Shown here: piece by piece, positions 1 to 9,139 of the stretch
How the letters are laid out: each line of letters opens with the position of its first letter
Position numbering within the stretch: the first letter of the stretch is position 1
Assembly: GCF_036327775.1 (NCBI RefSeq)
Contig: NZ_CP109598.1
Location: forward strand, 4,910,001 to 4,974,000
Direction: 5' to 3'
DNA length: 64,000 nt
From: Streptomyces sp. NBC_01498
Lineage (GTDB): Bacteria > Actinomycetota > Actinomycetes > Streptomycetales > Streptomycetaceae
Notes under the pieces: model-generated
What the model saw: only the letters and a program-made list of their open reading frames with translations
Database searches by the model: none
Told to the model about the DNA's origin: nothing
Position numbers and translations under genes: made by a program

Positions 1-261
1 GGCGGCACCTCGGCGTACACCTGGCTGAAACTGCCCGTCACCGACGATCCCGACGACATGGCACGGGTGATGGAGACGTCCACCCTGCCCGCCGTGCTGC
101 TCGGTGGCGAGATCGGCGACAACCAGGAGGCGGCGTACGAGAAGTGGCGCCGGGCGCTGCGGCTGCCCACGGTGCAGGGCCTGGTGGTGGGGCGTTCGCT
201 CCTCTATCCGGTGGACGGGGACGTCGCGGCGGCCGTCGACACCGCCGTGAGCCTCCTCTGA
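1..261 (+). CDS. Cgl0159-like (beta/alpha)8 aldolase-type protein, C-terminal fragment
   Basis: The open frame runs in from the left edge and ends at a TGA, so only the last 86 residues are present. The motifs GGTSAYTWLKLP, LLGGEIGDNQ and GLVVGRSLLYP match the C-terminal part of the Cgl0159-type (beta/alpha)8 proteins that sit in Streptomyces and Corynebacterium inositol clusters, where they are thought to act as an aldolase-type enzyme in place of IolJ. The next genes are iolB, iolD and mmsA in the same direction, which supports a role in myo-inositol breakdown. The product assignment is from family memory; the missing N-terminus could not be examined. Confidence 0.7.
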   Translation, partial: GGTSAYTWLKLPVTDDPDDMARVMETSTLPAVLLGGEIGDNQEAAYEKWRRALRLPTVQGLVVGRSLLYPVDGDVAAAVDTAVSLL

Positions 262-365
262 CGGCACACCCGCACGGCGCAGACGGAGCGGGGCGCGGGG
301 GAGCAGGGGAGCGGACGAAGGACGCGGCGGGAGTAGGCGGACACGCGGAGGGAAACGGATCGACC

Positions 366-1376
366 ATGACGACGGGCAGCGACACCGGCGACACCGGCAC
401 GGACGGCATGTCCGGCACGTTCGGCACGGACACGGGCTCCGACGGGGAGCTCCTGGAACGGCACGTGCGCGCGGGCCGCACGGCGAACGGACCGTACGCG
501 CTCGACATCGAACCGCGACGGGCCGGCTGGCACCACAGCACCCTGCGCGTCCTCGACCTGCCGCCCGGTGGTACACACACGCTGGACAGCGGTGACAGCG
601 AGTGGATCGTGCTTCCGCTCAGCGGCGGTTGTACGGTGCACACCGACGGCGAGATCTTTGAACTGCTGGGCAGAGCAAGCGTGTTCAGCTCGGTCACGGA
701 CTTCGCGTACGTACCGCGTGACGCCCACGCCCAGATCGCCTCCGGTGCGGGGGGCCGCTTCGCCCTGGCAGGAGCGAAGTGCGAGCGACGACTCCCCGCT
801 CGCTACGGCTCCGCACCGGAGGTTCCGGTGGAACTGCGGGGCAGCGGCAACTGCTCCCGCCAGGTGAACAACTTCGCCGCCGCCGACACGTTCGACTGCG
901 ACCGGCTCATCGCCGTCGAGGTGCTCACCCCCGGCGGCAACTGGTCCTCCTACCCGCCGCACAAGCACGACGAGCACCACCCCGGCGTCGAGTCCGTGCT
1001 GGAGGAGATCTACTACTTCGAGATCGAGGACGGCGGCCTCGGCTACCACCGCGTCTCACCCTCCCGGCCCGGCGGCACCGACGTGCTCGCCGAGGTCCGC
1101 ACCGGCGACACCGTCCTCGTCCCGGACGGCTGGCACGGCCCGTCCGTCGCCGCCCCCGGCCGCGCCATGTACTACCTCAACGTGATGGCGGGACCCGGCC
1201 CGGCCAGGGAGTGGCTGATCCGCGACCACCCCGACCACGGCTGGATCCGGGACACCTGGGCGGGCCAGGCGGTCGATCCACGGCTGCCGATGTACGAGGC
1301 CCCGCCGAGTCGCCCTCCTTATGAGGACTCGACCACGGACTCGACCACGGACAAGGACGAGGAGACCCCCCGATGA
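366..1376 (+). CDS. iolB: 5-deoxy-glucuronate isomerase IolB
   Basis: IolB converts 5-deoxy-glucuronate to 2-deoxy-5-keto-gluconate in myo-inositol catabolism. The 336-aa protein has the two-cupin layout of the family, with the metal-binding segment PPHKHDEHHPGVESVLEEIYYFE near the middle quoted here only as PPHKHDE and LEEIYYFE, and a second cupin with VLVPDGWHGP towards the C-terminus. The ATG at 366 was chosen because a GGAGGG stretch lies about 10 bases upstream; longer frames open from 144 lack family similarity. The first 30 residues are a Gly/Thr/Asp-rich tail absent from most homologues, so an ATG at 408 is a possible alternative. Its stop overlaps the start of iolD by ATGA, implying translational coupling. 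Confidence 0.9.
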   Translation: MTTGSDTGDTGTDGMSGTFGTDTGSDGELLERHVRAGRTANGPYALDIEPRRAGWHHSTLRVLDLPPGGTHTLDSGDSEWIVLPLSGGCTVHTDGEIFELLGRASVFSSVTDFAYVPRDAHAQIASGAGGRFALAGAKCERRLPARYGSAPEVPVELRGSGNCSRQVNNFAAADTFDCDRLIAVEVLTPGGNWSSYPPHKHDEHHPGVESVLEEIYYFEIEDGGLGYHRVSPSRPGGTDVLAEVRTGDTVLVPDGWHGPSVAAPGRAMYYLNVMAGPGPAREWLIRDHPDHGWIRDTWAGQAVDPRLPMYEAPPSRPPYEDSTTDSTTDKDEETPR

Positions 1377-3259
1377 GTACGCGCCGCCTCACCGTGGCCC
1401 AGGCACTGATCGCCTTCCTGTCCCGCCAGTACACCGAACGCGACGGCAACCGCCGCCGGCTGATCGACGCCACCTGGGGCATCTTCGGCCACGGCAACGT
1501 GGCGGGCATCGGCCAGGCCCTCGTCCAGGCCGGCCCCGACATGCCCTACTACCAAGGCCGCAGCGAACAGGCCATGGTGCACGCCGCCGTCGGCTACGCC
1601 CGGCAGCGCAACCGCCTCGCCACCCACGCCGTCACCACCTCCATCGGCCCCGGCGCCACCAACCTCGTCACCGGCGCCGCCCTCGCCACCGTCAACCGGC
1701 TGCCCGTGCTGCTGCTCCCCGGCGACATCTTCGCCACCCACCCCGCCGACCCCGTCCTCCAGCAGCTCGAAGTGCCCCACGCCGGCGACATCTCCGTCAA
1801 CGACGCGCTGCGCCCCGTCTCCGCGTACTTCGACCGCGTCACCCGCCCCGAGGCCCTCGTCCCGGCCGCGCTCGCCGCCATGCGGGTCCTCACCGACCCC
1901 GCCGAGACCGGAGCGGTCACCCTCGCCCTGCCGCAGGACGTCCAGGCGGAGGCGTACGACTGGCCGGAGGCGTTCTTCGCCGAACGGGTCTGGCGCGTCC
2001 GCAGGCAGGGCCCCGACCCGTACGAACTCGCCGACGCCGCCGAGGCGATCCGCGCCGCCCGCCGCCCGCTCCTCGTCGCGGGCGGCGGAGTCCACCACAG
2101 CGCGGCCGAGGACGCGCTCGCCGCCCTCGTGACGGCCACCGGCATCCCCGTCGCCTCCACCCAGGCCGGCAAGGGCTCGCTGCGCCACGACCACCCGGCG
2201 GACGTCGGCGGCATCGGCCACACCGGCACCGCCACCGCCGACGAACTGGCCCGCACCGCCGACCTGGTGATCGGCGTCGGCACCCGCTGGTCCGACTTCT
2301 CCACTGCCTCGGCGACCCTCTTCACGAACCCGGCCGTCCGCTTCCTCAACATCAACGTCACCGGCTTCGACGCCCACAAACTGGCCGCCGCGCCCCTGGT
2401 CGCCGACGCCCGCACCGCCCTCGTGGAGCTGACCGCGGCCCTCGCGGGCCACCGCGTGGACGCCGCCTACGCCACCGAGTACGCCGACGACAAGGAACGC
2501 TGGGAGCACCGGGTCGACGCCGCGTTCGACACCTCCGAGGACCTCCTGCGCCCCACCCAGCCGCAGGTCCTCGGACTGCTCGACGCACTCGTCACCGACG
2601 AGGACATCGTCGTCAACGCCGCCGGATCGCTCCCCGGCGACCTCCACAAACTGTGGCGCTCCCGCTCCCGCGACCAGTACCACGTCGAGTACGGCTACTC
2701 CTGCATGGGTTACGAGATCCCGGCCGCGATCGGTGTGATGCTCGCCGACCCCGGGCGCCCCGTCTGGGCACTGGTCGGCGACGGCACCTACCTGATGAAC
2801 CCCACCGAGATCGTCACCGCCGTCCAGGAGCGTCTCCCCCTGAAGCTGGTGATTCTCCAGAACCACGGTTACGCGTCGATCGGCGGTCTCTCGGAGTCCG
2901 TCGGCGCGGAACGGTTCGGTACGGCGTACCGCTACCGGGAGGCCGACACCGTCGGCTCGCCGACGTACACCGGCGACCCGCTCCCCGTCGACCTCGCCGC
3001 CAACGCGGCCTCGCTCGGGATGCGCGTGCTGCGTGCCAAAACCATCCGTGACCTGCGCGAAGCCCTCGCTGTCGCGCGCGCGTCCGACGTGCCCACATGT
3101 GTCTACACGGAGACCGAAACGGCAGACACAGTGTCGGGCGCGCCTCCCGCCCAGGCGTGGTGGGATGTTCCCGTGGCGCAGACGGCGACCCGCGCGGCGG
3201 CCGTCACGGCACGCGAGCAGTACGACCGCGAGGCGGCGGCCCGCCGCCGCCACCTCTGA
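1373..3259 (+). CDS. iolD: 3D-(3,5/4)-trihydroxycyclohexane-1,2-dione hydrolase IolD
   Basis: IolD is the thiamine-diphosphate enzyme that opens the ring of the diketo-inositol intermediate to give 5-deoxy-glucuronate, the substrate of IolB. At 628 aa it has the normal family length. The N-terminal pyrimidine-binding domain contains GRSEQAMVHAAVGYAR (about residues 62-77) with the activating Glu, the central domain follows, and the C-terminal PP domain carries the Mg/ThDP motif GDGTYLMNPTEIV (about 468-480). It begins inside the last codons of iolB (ATGA overlap) and is followed after 42 bases by mmsA, consistent with one iol operon. Confidence 0.93.
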   Translation: MSTRRLTVAQALIAFLSRQYTERDGNRRRLIDATWGIFGHGNVAGIGQALVQAGPDMPYYQGRSEQAMVHAAVGYARQRNRLATHAVTTSIGPGATNLVTGAALATVNRLPVLLLPGDIFATHPADPVLQQLEVPHAGDISVNDALRPVSAYFDRVTRPEALVPAALAAMRVLTDPAETGAVTLALPQDVQAEAYDWPEAFFAERVWRVRRQGPDPYELADAAEAIRAARRPLLVAGGGVHHSAAEDALAALVTATGIPVASTQAGKGSLRHDHPADVGGIGHTGTATADELARTADLVIGVGTRWSDFSTASATLFTNPAVRFLNINVTGFDAHKLAAAPLVADARTALVELTAALAGHRVDAAYATEYADDKERWEHRVDAAFDTSEDLLRPTQPQVLGLLDALVTDEDIVVNAAGSLPGDLHKLWRSRSRDQYHVEYGYSCMGYEIPAAIGVMLADPGRPVWALVGDGTYLMNPTEIVTAVQERLPLKLVILQNHGYASIGGLSESVGAERFGTAYRYREADTVGSPTYTGDPLPVDLAANAASLGMRVLRAKTIRDLREALAVARASDVPTCVYTETETADTVSGAPPAQAWWDVPVAQTATRAAAVTAREQYDREAAARRRHL

Positions 3260-3301
3260 CCCGGTTCACCCCCCGTGCCGACGGACCCGAAGGAGCAGGC
3301 A

Positions 3302-4801
3302 ATGAAGACTGTCGACCACTGGATCGGTGGCAGGACCGTCGAGGGCACCTCGGGCAACTGGGGCCAGGTCACCGACCCGGCGACCGGCGCGGTCACCACC
3401 CGGGTCGCGCTCGCCTCCGCCGAGGAGGTGGACGCGGCGGTCACGGCGGCGAAGGCCGCGTACACGACCTGGGGCACGTCCTCCCTCTCCGCCCGCACCG
3501 GCGTCCTGTTCGCCTACCGCGCGCTGCTCGACGCGCACCGCGACGACATCGCCGCGCTGATCACCGCCGAACACGGCAAGGTCCACTCCGACGCGTTGGG
3601 CGAGGTGGCGCGCGGACTGGAGATCGTCGAACTGGCCTGCGGGATCACCACGCAGCTCAAGGGGGAACTGTCGACGCAGGTCTCCCAGCGGGTCGACGTC
3701 TCGTCGATCAGGCAGCCGCTGGGCGTCGTCGCGGGCATCACCCCGTTCAACTTCCCCGCGATGGTGCCGATGTGGATGTTCCCGCTGGCCATCGCCTGCG
3801 GCAACACCTTCGTACTGAAGCCGAGCGAGAAGGACCCCTCGCCGGCGAATCTGCTGGCCGAACTCATCGCCGAGGCAGGGCTGCCGGACGGCGTGCTCAA
3901 CGTCGTCCACGGCGACCGGGTGGCCGTCGACTCGCTCCTGACCCACCCGGACGTCGCGGCGGTGTCCTTCGTAGGCTCCACGCCCGTCGCCCGCCACATC
4001 CACACGACCGCGTCGGCCCACGGCAAGCGCGTCCAGGCGCTCGGCGGCGCCAAGAACCACATGCTGGTGCTGCCGGACGCCGACCTGGACGCGGCGGCGG
4101 ACGCGGCCGTCTCGGCGGCGTACGGCTCCGCCGGGGAACGCTGCATGGCGATCTCGGCGGTCGTCGCGGTCGGGGCGATCGGCGACGAACTGGTCCAGAA
4201 GATCCGCGAACGCGCCGAGAAGATCACCATCGGCCCCGGCACCGACCCGGCCTCCGAGATGGGCCCGCTGATCACGGCGGCCCACCGCGACAAGGTGGCC
4301 TCGTACGTGACGGGCGCCGCCGCGCAGGGCGCCGAGGTCGTCCTGGACGGCACGGGCCTGCGTGTCGACGGCTTCGAGAACGGCCACTGGATCGGCCTGT
4401 CGCTCCTCGACCACGTCCCGACCGACTCCGACGCCTACCGCGACGAGATCTTCGGCCCGGTGCTGTGCGTCCTGCGGGCGGAGACGTACGACGAGGGCGT
4501 CGCCCTCATCAACGCCTCCCCCTACGGCAACGGCACGGCCGTCTTCACCCGAGACGGCGGCGCCGCCCGCCGCTTCCAACTGGAGGTGGAGGCGGGCATG
4601 GTGGGCGTGAACGTGCCGATCCCGGTGCCGGTGGGCTACCACTCCTTCGGCGGCTGGAAGGACTCGCTCTTCGGCGACCACCACATCTACGGCAACGACG
4701 GCGTGCACTTCTACACCCGCGGCAAGGTCGTCACCACCCGCTGGCCGGACCCGGCGGACGCCCCGACGGGCGTGGACCTGGGCTTCCCCCGCAACCACTG
4801 A
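3302..4801 (+). CDS. mmsA: CoA-acylating methylmalonate-semialdehyde dehydrogenase
   Basis: This 499-aa aldehyde dehydrogenase oxidises malonate semialdehyde or methylmalonate semialdehyde to acetyl-CoA or propionyl-CoA, the last step of inositol (IolA) or valine catabolism; the S. coelicolor equivalent is called msdA. The NAD-binding motif GVVAGITPFNFPAMVPMWM and the catalytic segment SAGERCMAIS with Cys281 are clear, and the length is standard. The ATG at 3302 is preceded by AAGGAG at 3290-3295 with good spacing, so the frame extending 9 codons further upstream was not used. It is the last gene of the iol run and is followed by a strong hairpin. Confidence 0.93.
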   Translation: MKTVDHWIGGRTVEGTSGNWGQVTDPATGAVTTRVALASAEEVDAAVTAAKAAYTTWGTSSLSARTGVLFAYRALLDAHRDDIAALITAEHGKVHSDALGEVARGLEIVELACGITTQLKGELSTQVSQRVDVSSIRQPLGVVAGITPFNFPAMVPMWMFPLAIACGNTFVLKPSEKDPSPANLLAELIAEAGLPDGVLNVVHGDRVAVDSLLTHPDVAAVSFVGSTPVARHIHTTASAHGKRVQALGGAKNHMLVLPDADLDAAADAAVSAAYGSAGERCMAISAVVAVGAIGDELVQKIRERAEKITIGPGTDPASEMGPLITAAHRDKVASYVTGAAAQGAEVVLDGTGLRVDGFENGHWIGLSLLDHVPTDSDAYRDEIFGPVLCVLRAETYDEGVALINASPYGNGTAVFTRDGGAARRFQLEVEAGMVGVNVPIPVPVGYHSFGGWKDSLFGDHHIYGNDGVHFYTRGKVVTTRWPDPADAPTGVDLGFPRNH

Positions 4802-4824
4802 CCCACCCACGCCACGCCACCACG

Positions 4825-4862
4825 GGCGGCCCGCCCGGCAGTTCCGTGCCGCGCGGGCCGCC
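4825..4862 (+). terminator. Hairpin terminator after mmsA
   Basis: Arms 4825-4840 and 4847-4862 pair over 16 positions with one C-C mismatch and a 6-base loop (GTTCCG). It lies 23 bases after the mmsA stop and has no T-run, as is common for Streptomyces terminators. It probably ends the iol operon transcript. Confidence 0.7.
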
Positions 4863-5012
4863 GTCCACCTACCGGGCCTCGTGGAAGCGGGAGTTGAGGC
4901 GCGGCTCCGCGCGCGTCCGGTGGAACCCCGTTCTGTGAAGCAGGCGCGCCGTGCGCGTCGAGTTCTCGCCATGCTGTGGGCCCAGGACGGGCGGAGCGGC
5001 AGTATGGAAGGC

Positions 5013-5855
5013 ATGACGGACATGGTGAACTCGGCCCAGGCCGCTGCGTGGAACGGCTACGAGGGCAAGCACTGGGCGGAACACCAAGATCGGTACGACA
5101 ATCTTAACGATGCCGCCAATGCTCCGCTGCTCGAAGCGGCAGGCATAAGGGAGGGCGACCGCCTCCTCGACGTGGGGTGCGGCAACGGACGGGTCGCGCG
5201 GCTCGCGGCGCGACGCGGGGCGCGGGCCGTCGGGATAGATCTGTCGGCGCCCATGCTGGCGCGGGCCAGGGAGAGCGCCGCGGCGGAGGGCATCGAGGAC
5301 CTGACGTTCGTCCAGGGCGACGCCCAGGTGCACGACTTCGAGGAGGCGTCCTTCGACATCGCCGTGAGCCGCTTCGGGGTGATGTTCTTCGCCGATCCCG
5401 CCGCCGCGTTCCGCAACATCGGACGGGCGTTACGGCCCGGCGGACGGCTCGCCTTCGTCTGCCCGCAGTCCTTCAGCCTCATGGACCAGGCCGTGATCTT
5501 CGCCGCCATCGGTACGCAGGTCACCCTGCCCGCCCTCCACGACGACAGCAGGCACCAGCCCGCCTCCTTCGCCGATCCCGCGCACACCGAACGGGTGCTC
5601 GGCGAGGCGGGGTTCAAGGGCATCGGGCTCCGGGCCCTGGCGCTGACCCAGCACTGGGGCAAGGACGCCTCCGACGCCTCGGCCTTCCTGATGGGCTGGG
5701 GCCCTCTTCAGCACTGGCTCGCGGAGGCCGAGGCCGACGAGCGGACGCGCACCCGCGTGCACGACGCCGCCACGGAGGCGTTCCACGCCTTCGAGACCCG
5801 GCAGGGCGTACGGCTGACCAGCCGCCTCTGGCTCGTCACCGCCGAGCGCCCGTGA
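5013..5855 (+). CDS. Class I SAM-dependent methyltransferase (TTA-containing)
   Basis: The protein is about 280 aa with the Rossmann SAM-binding motif LLDVGCGNGRVARLA near residue 50, an acidic motif II (AVGIDLSAPML), and a motif IV/VI region (FDIAVSRFGVMFFADP) typical of UbiE/Methyltransf_11 enzymes. The substrate is not evident. Three in-frame ATG codons (5004, 5013, 5022) could start it and no ribosome-binding site decides between them. Codon 140 is TTA (5430-5432), one of only two genes in the window with this codon, so translation may depend on the bldA tRNA. It stands alone between the iol operon and a convergent acetyltransferase. Confidence 0.85.
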   Translation: MTDMVNSAQAAAWNGYEGKHWAEHQDRYDNLNDAANAPLLEAAGIREGDRLLDVGCGNGRVARLAARRGARAVGIDLSAPMLARARESAAAEGIEDLTFVQGDAQVHDFEEASFDIAVSRFGVMFFADPAAAFRNIGRALRPGGRLAFVCPQSFSLMDQAVIFAAIGTQVTLPALHDDSRHQPASFADPAHTERVLGEAGFKGIGLRALALTQHWGKDASDASAFLMGWGPLQHWLAEAEADERTRTRVHDAATEAFHAFETRQGVRLTSRLWLVTAERP

Positions 5856-5884
5856 GCCAAGGACACCCCCGGGGCGCACGGGGC

Positions 5885-6310
5885 CTACACCTTCGGGAAC
5901 TCCCAGGTCAGCATGGCGAAGTGCCCCTCGTCCCGGGCCCCGGCCGACCGGTAGGTCGCCAGCGCCGGTTCGTTGTCGGTGTCCACACCCACCCACATGT
6001 CGTAGCAGCCGCGCTCGCGCGCGACCGCCGCCAGCGCGTCGACCAGCCCCCGCCCGATGCCACGCCGGCGGTACGGCTCGTCCACCGCCAGTTCGTACAA
6101 GCACATCTCCACACCCTTGTCCGGATGCAGCATCTCGATTCCGGAGACGAATCCGGCCGGGATTCCGTCGGCATAGGCGATCAGCAGCAGATGCCCCGGC
6201 GCGGCCAGAAAACGCTCCGCCCACTCCCGCCGGGCCGGACCGTCGTACAGATGCTGCGCGGCGACGAGTTCGCCCACCGTCGTCGCCCGGCGGATCTCCA
6301 TGTCCGTCAT
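5885..6310 (-). CDS. GNAT acetyltransferase, AAC(3)-I-like
   Basis: A 141-aa single-domain GNAT protein. The acetyl-CoA-binding motif A is visible as ELAVDEPYRRRGIGRGLV (about residues 72-89), followed by motif B with ALATYRSAGARDE near the C-terminus. The overall pattern, including the start MEIRRATTVGEL and the loop GIEMLHPDKGVEMCLYEL, resembles the aminoglycoside 3-N-acetyltransferase type I branch, but many such proteins are not resistance enzymes and the true acceptor is unknown. The start could also be the ATG at 6301. It is transcribed towards the methyltransferase and away from the hydrolase-ABC gene at 6500. Confidence 0.85.
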   Translation of the reverse strand: MTDMEIRRATTVGELVAAQHLYDGPARREWAERFLAAPGHLLLIAYADGIPAGFVSGIEMLHPDKGVEMCLYELAVDEPYRRRGIGRGLVDALAAVARERGCYDMWVGVDTDNEPALATYRSAGARDEGHFAMLTWEFPKV

Positions 6311-6379
6311 ACGGCCTCGCTTCTCCTCGACCGTGGCCCGTCACCCGTGCCCCCTCGCGCGGGCACGTCGGCGCCGCAC

Positions 6380-6448
6380 CTCAGGGGCCCGTGTACCGCG
6401 CCTGGTGTATGCCGACGCTACCCCGTACTCCTCAAGGAGGCCCCTGAG
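6380..6448. repeat. 10-bp perfect inverted repeat in divergent promoter region
   Basis: CTCAGGGGCC at 6380-6389 is repeated in inverted form as GGCCCCTGAG at 6439-6448, 49 bases apart, midway between the divergent starts at 6310 and 6500. The spacing suits a DNA loop or two operator half-sites rather than a terminator. No regulator is encoded next to it, so its function is open. Confidence 0.4.
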
Positions 6449-6499
6449 TTCCGACCGGCGTCCACACGGACGGCCCACGGGGCCGTTTAGGGTTAAATC

Positions 6500-9139
6500 A
6501 TGGAGATCCCCACCCCCCGACGGCCACGGCCGCGCACACGATGGCTCGCGGGCGCGGCCGCCGCCGTGCTGCTCCTCGGCGCCGGAACCTGGACCGCGGT
6601 CGCCTCGGACGGCGCGCCCACCGTGCACCGGGCCGACCGGATCATGGAGATGCCCGGCGCCCGGATCGACACCTCGTACTTCACCGCCGGAGACGACGAC
6701 CGCCGCAGGCCCGCCGTCCTGCTCGGCCACGGCTTCGGCGGCAGCAAGAACGACGTACGCGCCCAGGCCGAGAAGCTCGCGCGTGACGGGTTCGCCGTAC
6801 TGACCTGGTCGGCGCGGGGGTTCGGGAAGTCCACCGGCACCATCGGACTCAACGACCCGGCCCACGAGGTCGAAGACGTCTCCCGGATGATCGACTGGCT
6901 CGCCGAGCGCCCCGAGGTCCAGCGCGATGCCGAGGGCGACCCACGTGTCGGTATGACCGGAGCCTCCTACGGAGGTGCCATCTCCCTGCTCGGCGCCGGC
7001 CACGACCCGCGCGTCGACGCCATCGCCCCCGTGATCACCTACTGGAATCTCGCCGACTCCCTGTTCCCCGAAGGCGTCTTCAAGAAGCTCTGGGCCGGGG
7101 TCTTCTTCACCACCGGCGGCGGCTGCGACACCTTCGAGAAGCAACTCTGCGAGATGTACGAGCGGGTCGCCGTCGCCGGAAAGCCCGACGCCGCCGCCGA
7201 ACAGCTCCTGGAGGAGCGGAGCCCGTCCGCCGTCGGCGACCGGATCAAGGTCCCCGCGCTGATCATCCAGGGCCAGACCGACTCCCTCTTCCCCCTCGCC
7301 CAGTCCGACGCCATGGCGAAAACGATCAAGGCCAACGGCGCTCCCGTCGCCGTGGACTGGATGGCGGGCGGTCACGACGGCGGGAACGCCGAGACCACCC
7401 GCATCGAGAGCCGTATCTCCGCCTGGTTCGACCACTACCTCACCAAGGACGCCGGTGCCGACACCGGGCCCGCGTTCCGCGTCACCCGGACCGGAGGCGT
7501 CGATTCCACCGACGGGCGGGCGACGTTGCGCGGAGCGAGCCGCGACAGCTATCCCGGACTGCGCAGCGGGACGACGGCGGTCCCGCTCTCCGGACGTACC
7601 CAGACGTTCGGCAACCCGGCCGGGGCGAGCCCGCCGGCCATCTCCAGCGTGCCGGGCGTCGGCGCCGGACTGTCCCAACTCTCCTCGTTCGGCATGGGCC
7701 TCGCCCTCGACCACCCCGGACAGTCCGCCCGCTTCGACTCCCGGCCGCTCGACCGGCCCCTCCAGATCACCGGCTCACCGACCGTCCGGGTCACCGTCGG
7801 CTCCGACACCGGGGAAGCGGTCCTCTTCGGCAAGGTCTACGACGTCGGGCCCGACGGCCGGCGCCAGGTGCTGCCCTCCCAACTCGTCGCACCGGTGCGG
7901 ATCGACGGACTCGAGAACGGCGGCAGGACCGTCGAACTGACCCTGCCCGCCATCGACCACCAGGTGGAACCGGGGCACCGGCTGCGCGTCGTCCTCGCCT
8001 CCACCGACCTCGCCCACGCCTCACCCGTCACACCCGCCACCTATACCGTCGCGCTGGACGGCGAACTGTCCGTCCCCACCGCGCCCGGCCTGGCCACGGC
8101 CACAGCCACCCTCGCCTGGTGGGTGTGGGGCCTGCCCCTGGCGGGCGTGGCGATCGCGGGCGCGCTGCTGTTCACCGCGCGCCGCCGGGTCGGCGCACCG
8201 GCGCCCGATCCGGCACTGGCCGACGTCCCACTCCAGATCACGGACCTGTCGAAGCGCTATGCCAAGTCCGTCGACCGCTACGCCGTACGGGACCTCTCCT
8301 TCCGGGTCGAGCGGGGACAGGTGCTCGGACTCCTCGGGCCGAACGGCGCGGGCAAGACCACGACCCTGCGCATGCTGATGGGGCTCATCACCCCCGATGC
8401 CGGTGAGATCCGGGTCTTCGGGCACGCCATCAGGCCCGGCGCCCCGGTGCTGTCCCATGTCGGAGCCTTCGTGGAGGGCGCGGGCTTCCTGCCCCATCTG
8501 TCCGGGCGCGACAACCTGGAGCTGTACTGGCAGGCCACCGGCCGCCCCGCCGAGGACTCCCACATCGAGGAGGCCCTGGAGATCGCCGGGCTCGGCGACG
8601 CCCTCGCCCGCGCCGTGCGCACCTACTCCCAAGGCATGCGACAGCGCCTCGCGATCGCCCAGGCCATGCTCGGTCTGCCGGACCTCCTCATCCTGGACGA
8701 GCCGACCAACGGCCTCGACCCGCCGCAGATCCGTGAGATGCGGGACGTGATGATCCGTTACGCGGCGGCCGGACGGACCGTGATCGTCTCCAGCCATCTC
8801 CTCTCCGAGGTCGAACAGACCTGTACGCATCTGGTCGTCATGGATCGCGGCCGGCTCGTGCAGGCGGGGCCCGTCGCCGAGATCACCGGCTCCGGTGACA
8901 CCGTGCTCGTCACCACCGCAGGGGAGGTGCCCGAACCCGTCGTCGAGAAGATCGGCTCGCTGCCCGGTATCGGGTCCGCCATCCGTACGGACGAGGGACT
9001 GCTGGTACGGCTCGACGGCGCCGACACCAACACCCTGGTCACCGAACTCGTCCGGCTCGATGTGACATTGACCGGCGTCGGACCGCACCGCCGCCTGGAG
9101 GACGCCTTCCTCACTCTCATCTCTGGAGCCTCCGCATGA
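6500..9139 (+). CDS. Alpha/beta-hydrolase (X-Pro peptidase/CocE type) fused to ABC transporter ATPase
   Basis: This 879-aa protein joins two normally separate machines. Residues 14-35 form a hydrophobic anchor or signal. Residues 45-310 are an alpha/beta-hydrolase with the nucleophile motif GASYGG (Ser156), Asp261 in GQTDSLFPL and His292 in GGHDGG, so the catalytic triad is intact. Residues 320-530 resemble the jelly-roll C-domain of X-Pro dipeptidyl-peptidase/CocE enzymes. A membrane segment follows at about 537-560, then a DrrA-type ABC ATPase with Walker A GPNGAGKT (613-620), signature SQGMRQ and Walker B LLILDEPTNGLD. The inferred topology is an outside hydrolase and an inside ATPase. Its stop overlaps the permease start (ATGA). 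The start lacks a clear ribosome site; TAGGGT 7 bases before the ATG would fit a leaderless transcript, but no good -35 is seen. Confidence 0.88.
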   Translation: MEIPTPRRPRPRTRWLAGAAAAVLLLGAGTWTAVASDGAPTVHRADRIMEMPGARIDTSYFTAGDDDRRRPAVLLGHGFGGSKNDVRAQAEKLARDGFAVLTWSARGFGKSTGTIGLNDPAHEVEDVSRMIDWLAERPEVQRDAEGDPRVGMTGASYGGAISLLGAGHDPRVDAIAPVITYWNLADSLFPEGVFKKLWAGVFFTTGGGCDTFEKQLCEMYERVAVAGKPDAAAEQLLEERSPSAVGDRIKVPALIIQGQTDSLFPLAQSDAMAKTIKANGAPVAVDWMAGGHDGGNAETTRIESRISAWFDHYLTKDAGADTGPAFRVTRTGGVDSTDGRATLRGASRDSYPGLRSGTTAVPLSGRTQTFGNPAGASPPAISSVPGVGAGLSQLSSFGMGLALDHPGQSARFDSRPLDRPLQITGSPTVRVTVGSDTGEAVLFGKVYDVGPDGRRQVLPSQLVAPVRIDGLENGGRTVELTLPAIDHQVEPGHRLRVVLASTDLAHASPVTPATYTVALDGELSVPTAPGLATATATLAWWVWGLPLAGVAIAGALLFTARRRVGAPAPDPALADVPLQITDLSKRYAKSVDRYAVRDLSFRVERGQVLGLLGPNGAGKTTTLRMLMGLITPDAGEIRVFGHAIRPGAPVLSHVGAFVEGAGFLPHLSGRDNLELYWQATGRPAEDSHIEEALEIAGLGDALARAVRTYSQGMRQRLAIAQAMLGLPDLLILDEPTNGLDPPQIREMRDVMIRYAAAGRTVIVSSHLLSEVEQTCTHLVVMDRGRLVQAGPVAEITGSGDTVLVTTAGEVPEPVVEKIGSLPGIGSAIRTDEGLLVRLDGADTNTLVTELVRLDVTLTGVGPHRRLEDAFLTLISGASA

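Noticed and set aside
1319..3253. Minus-strand frame opposite iolD
   Set aside because: Gly/Val/Arg low-complexity shadow of a well-recognised ThDP enzyme.
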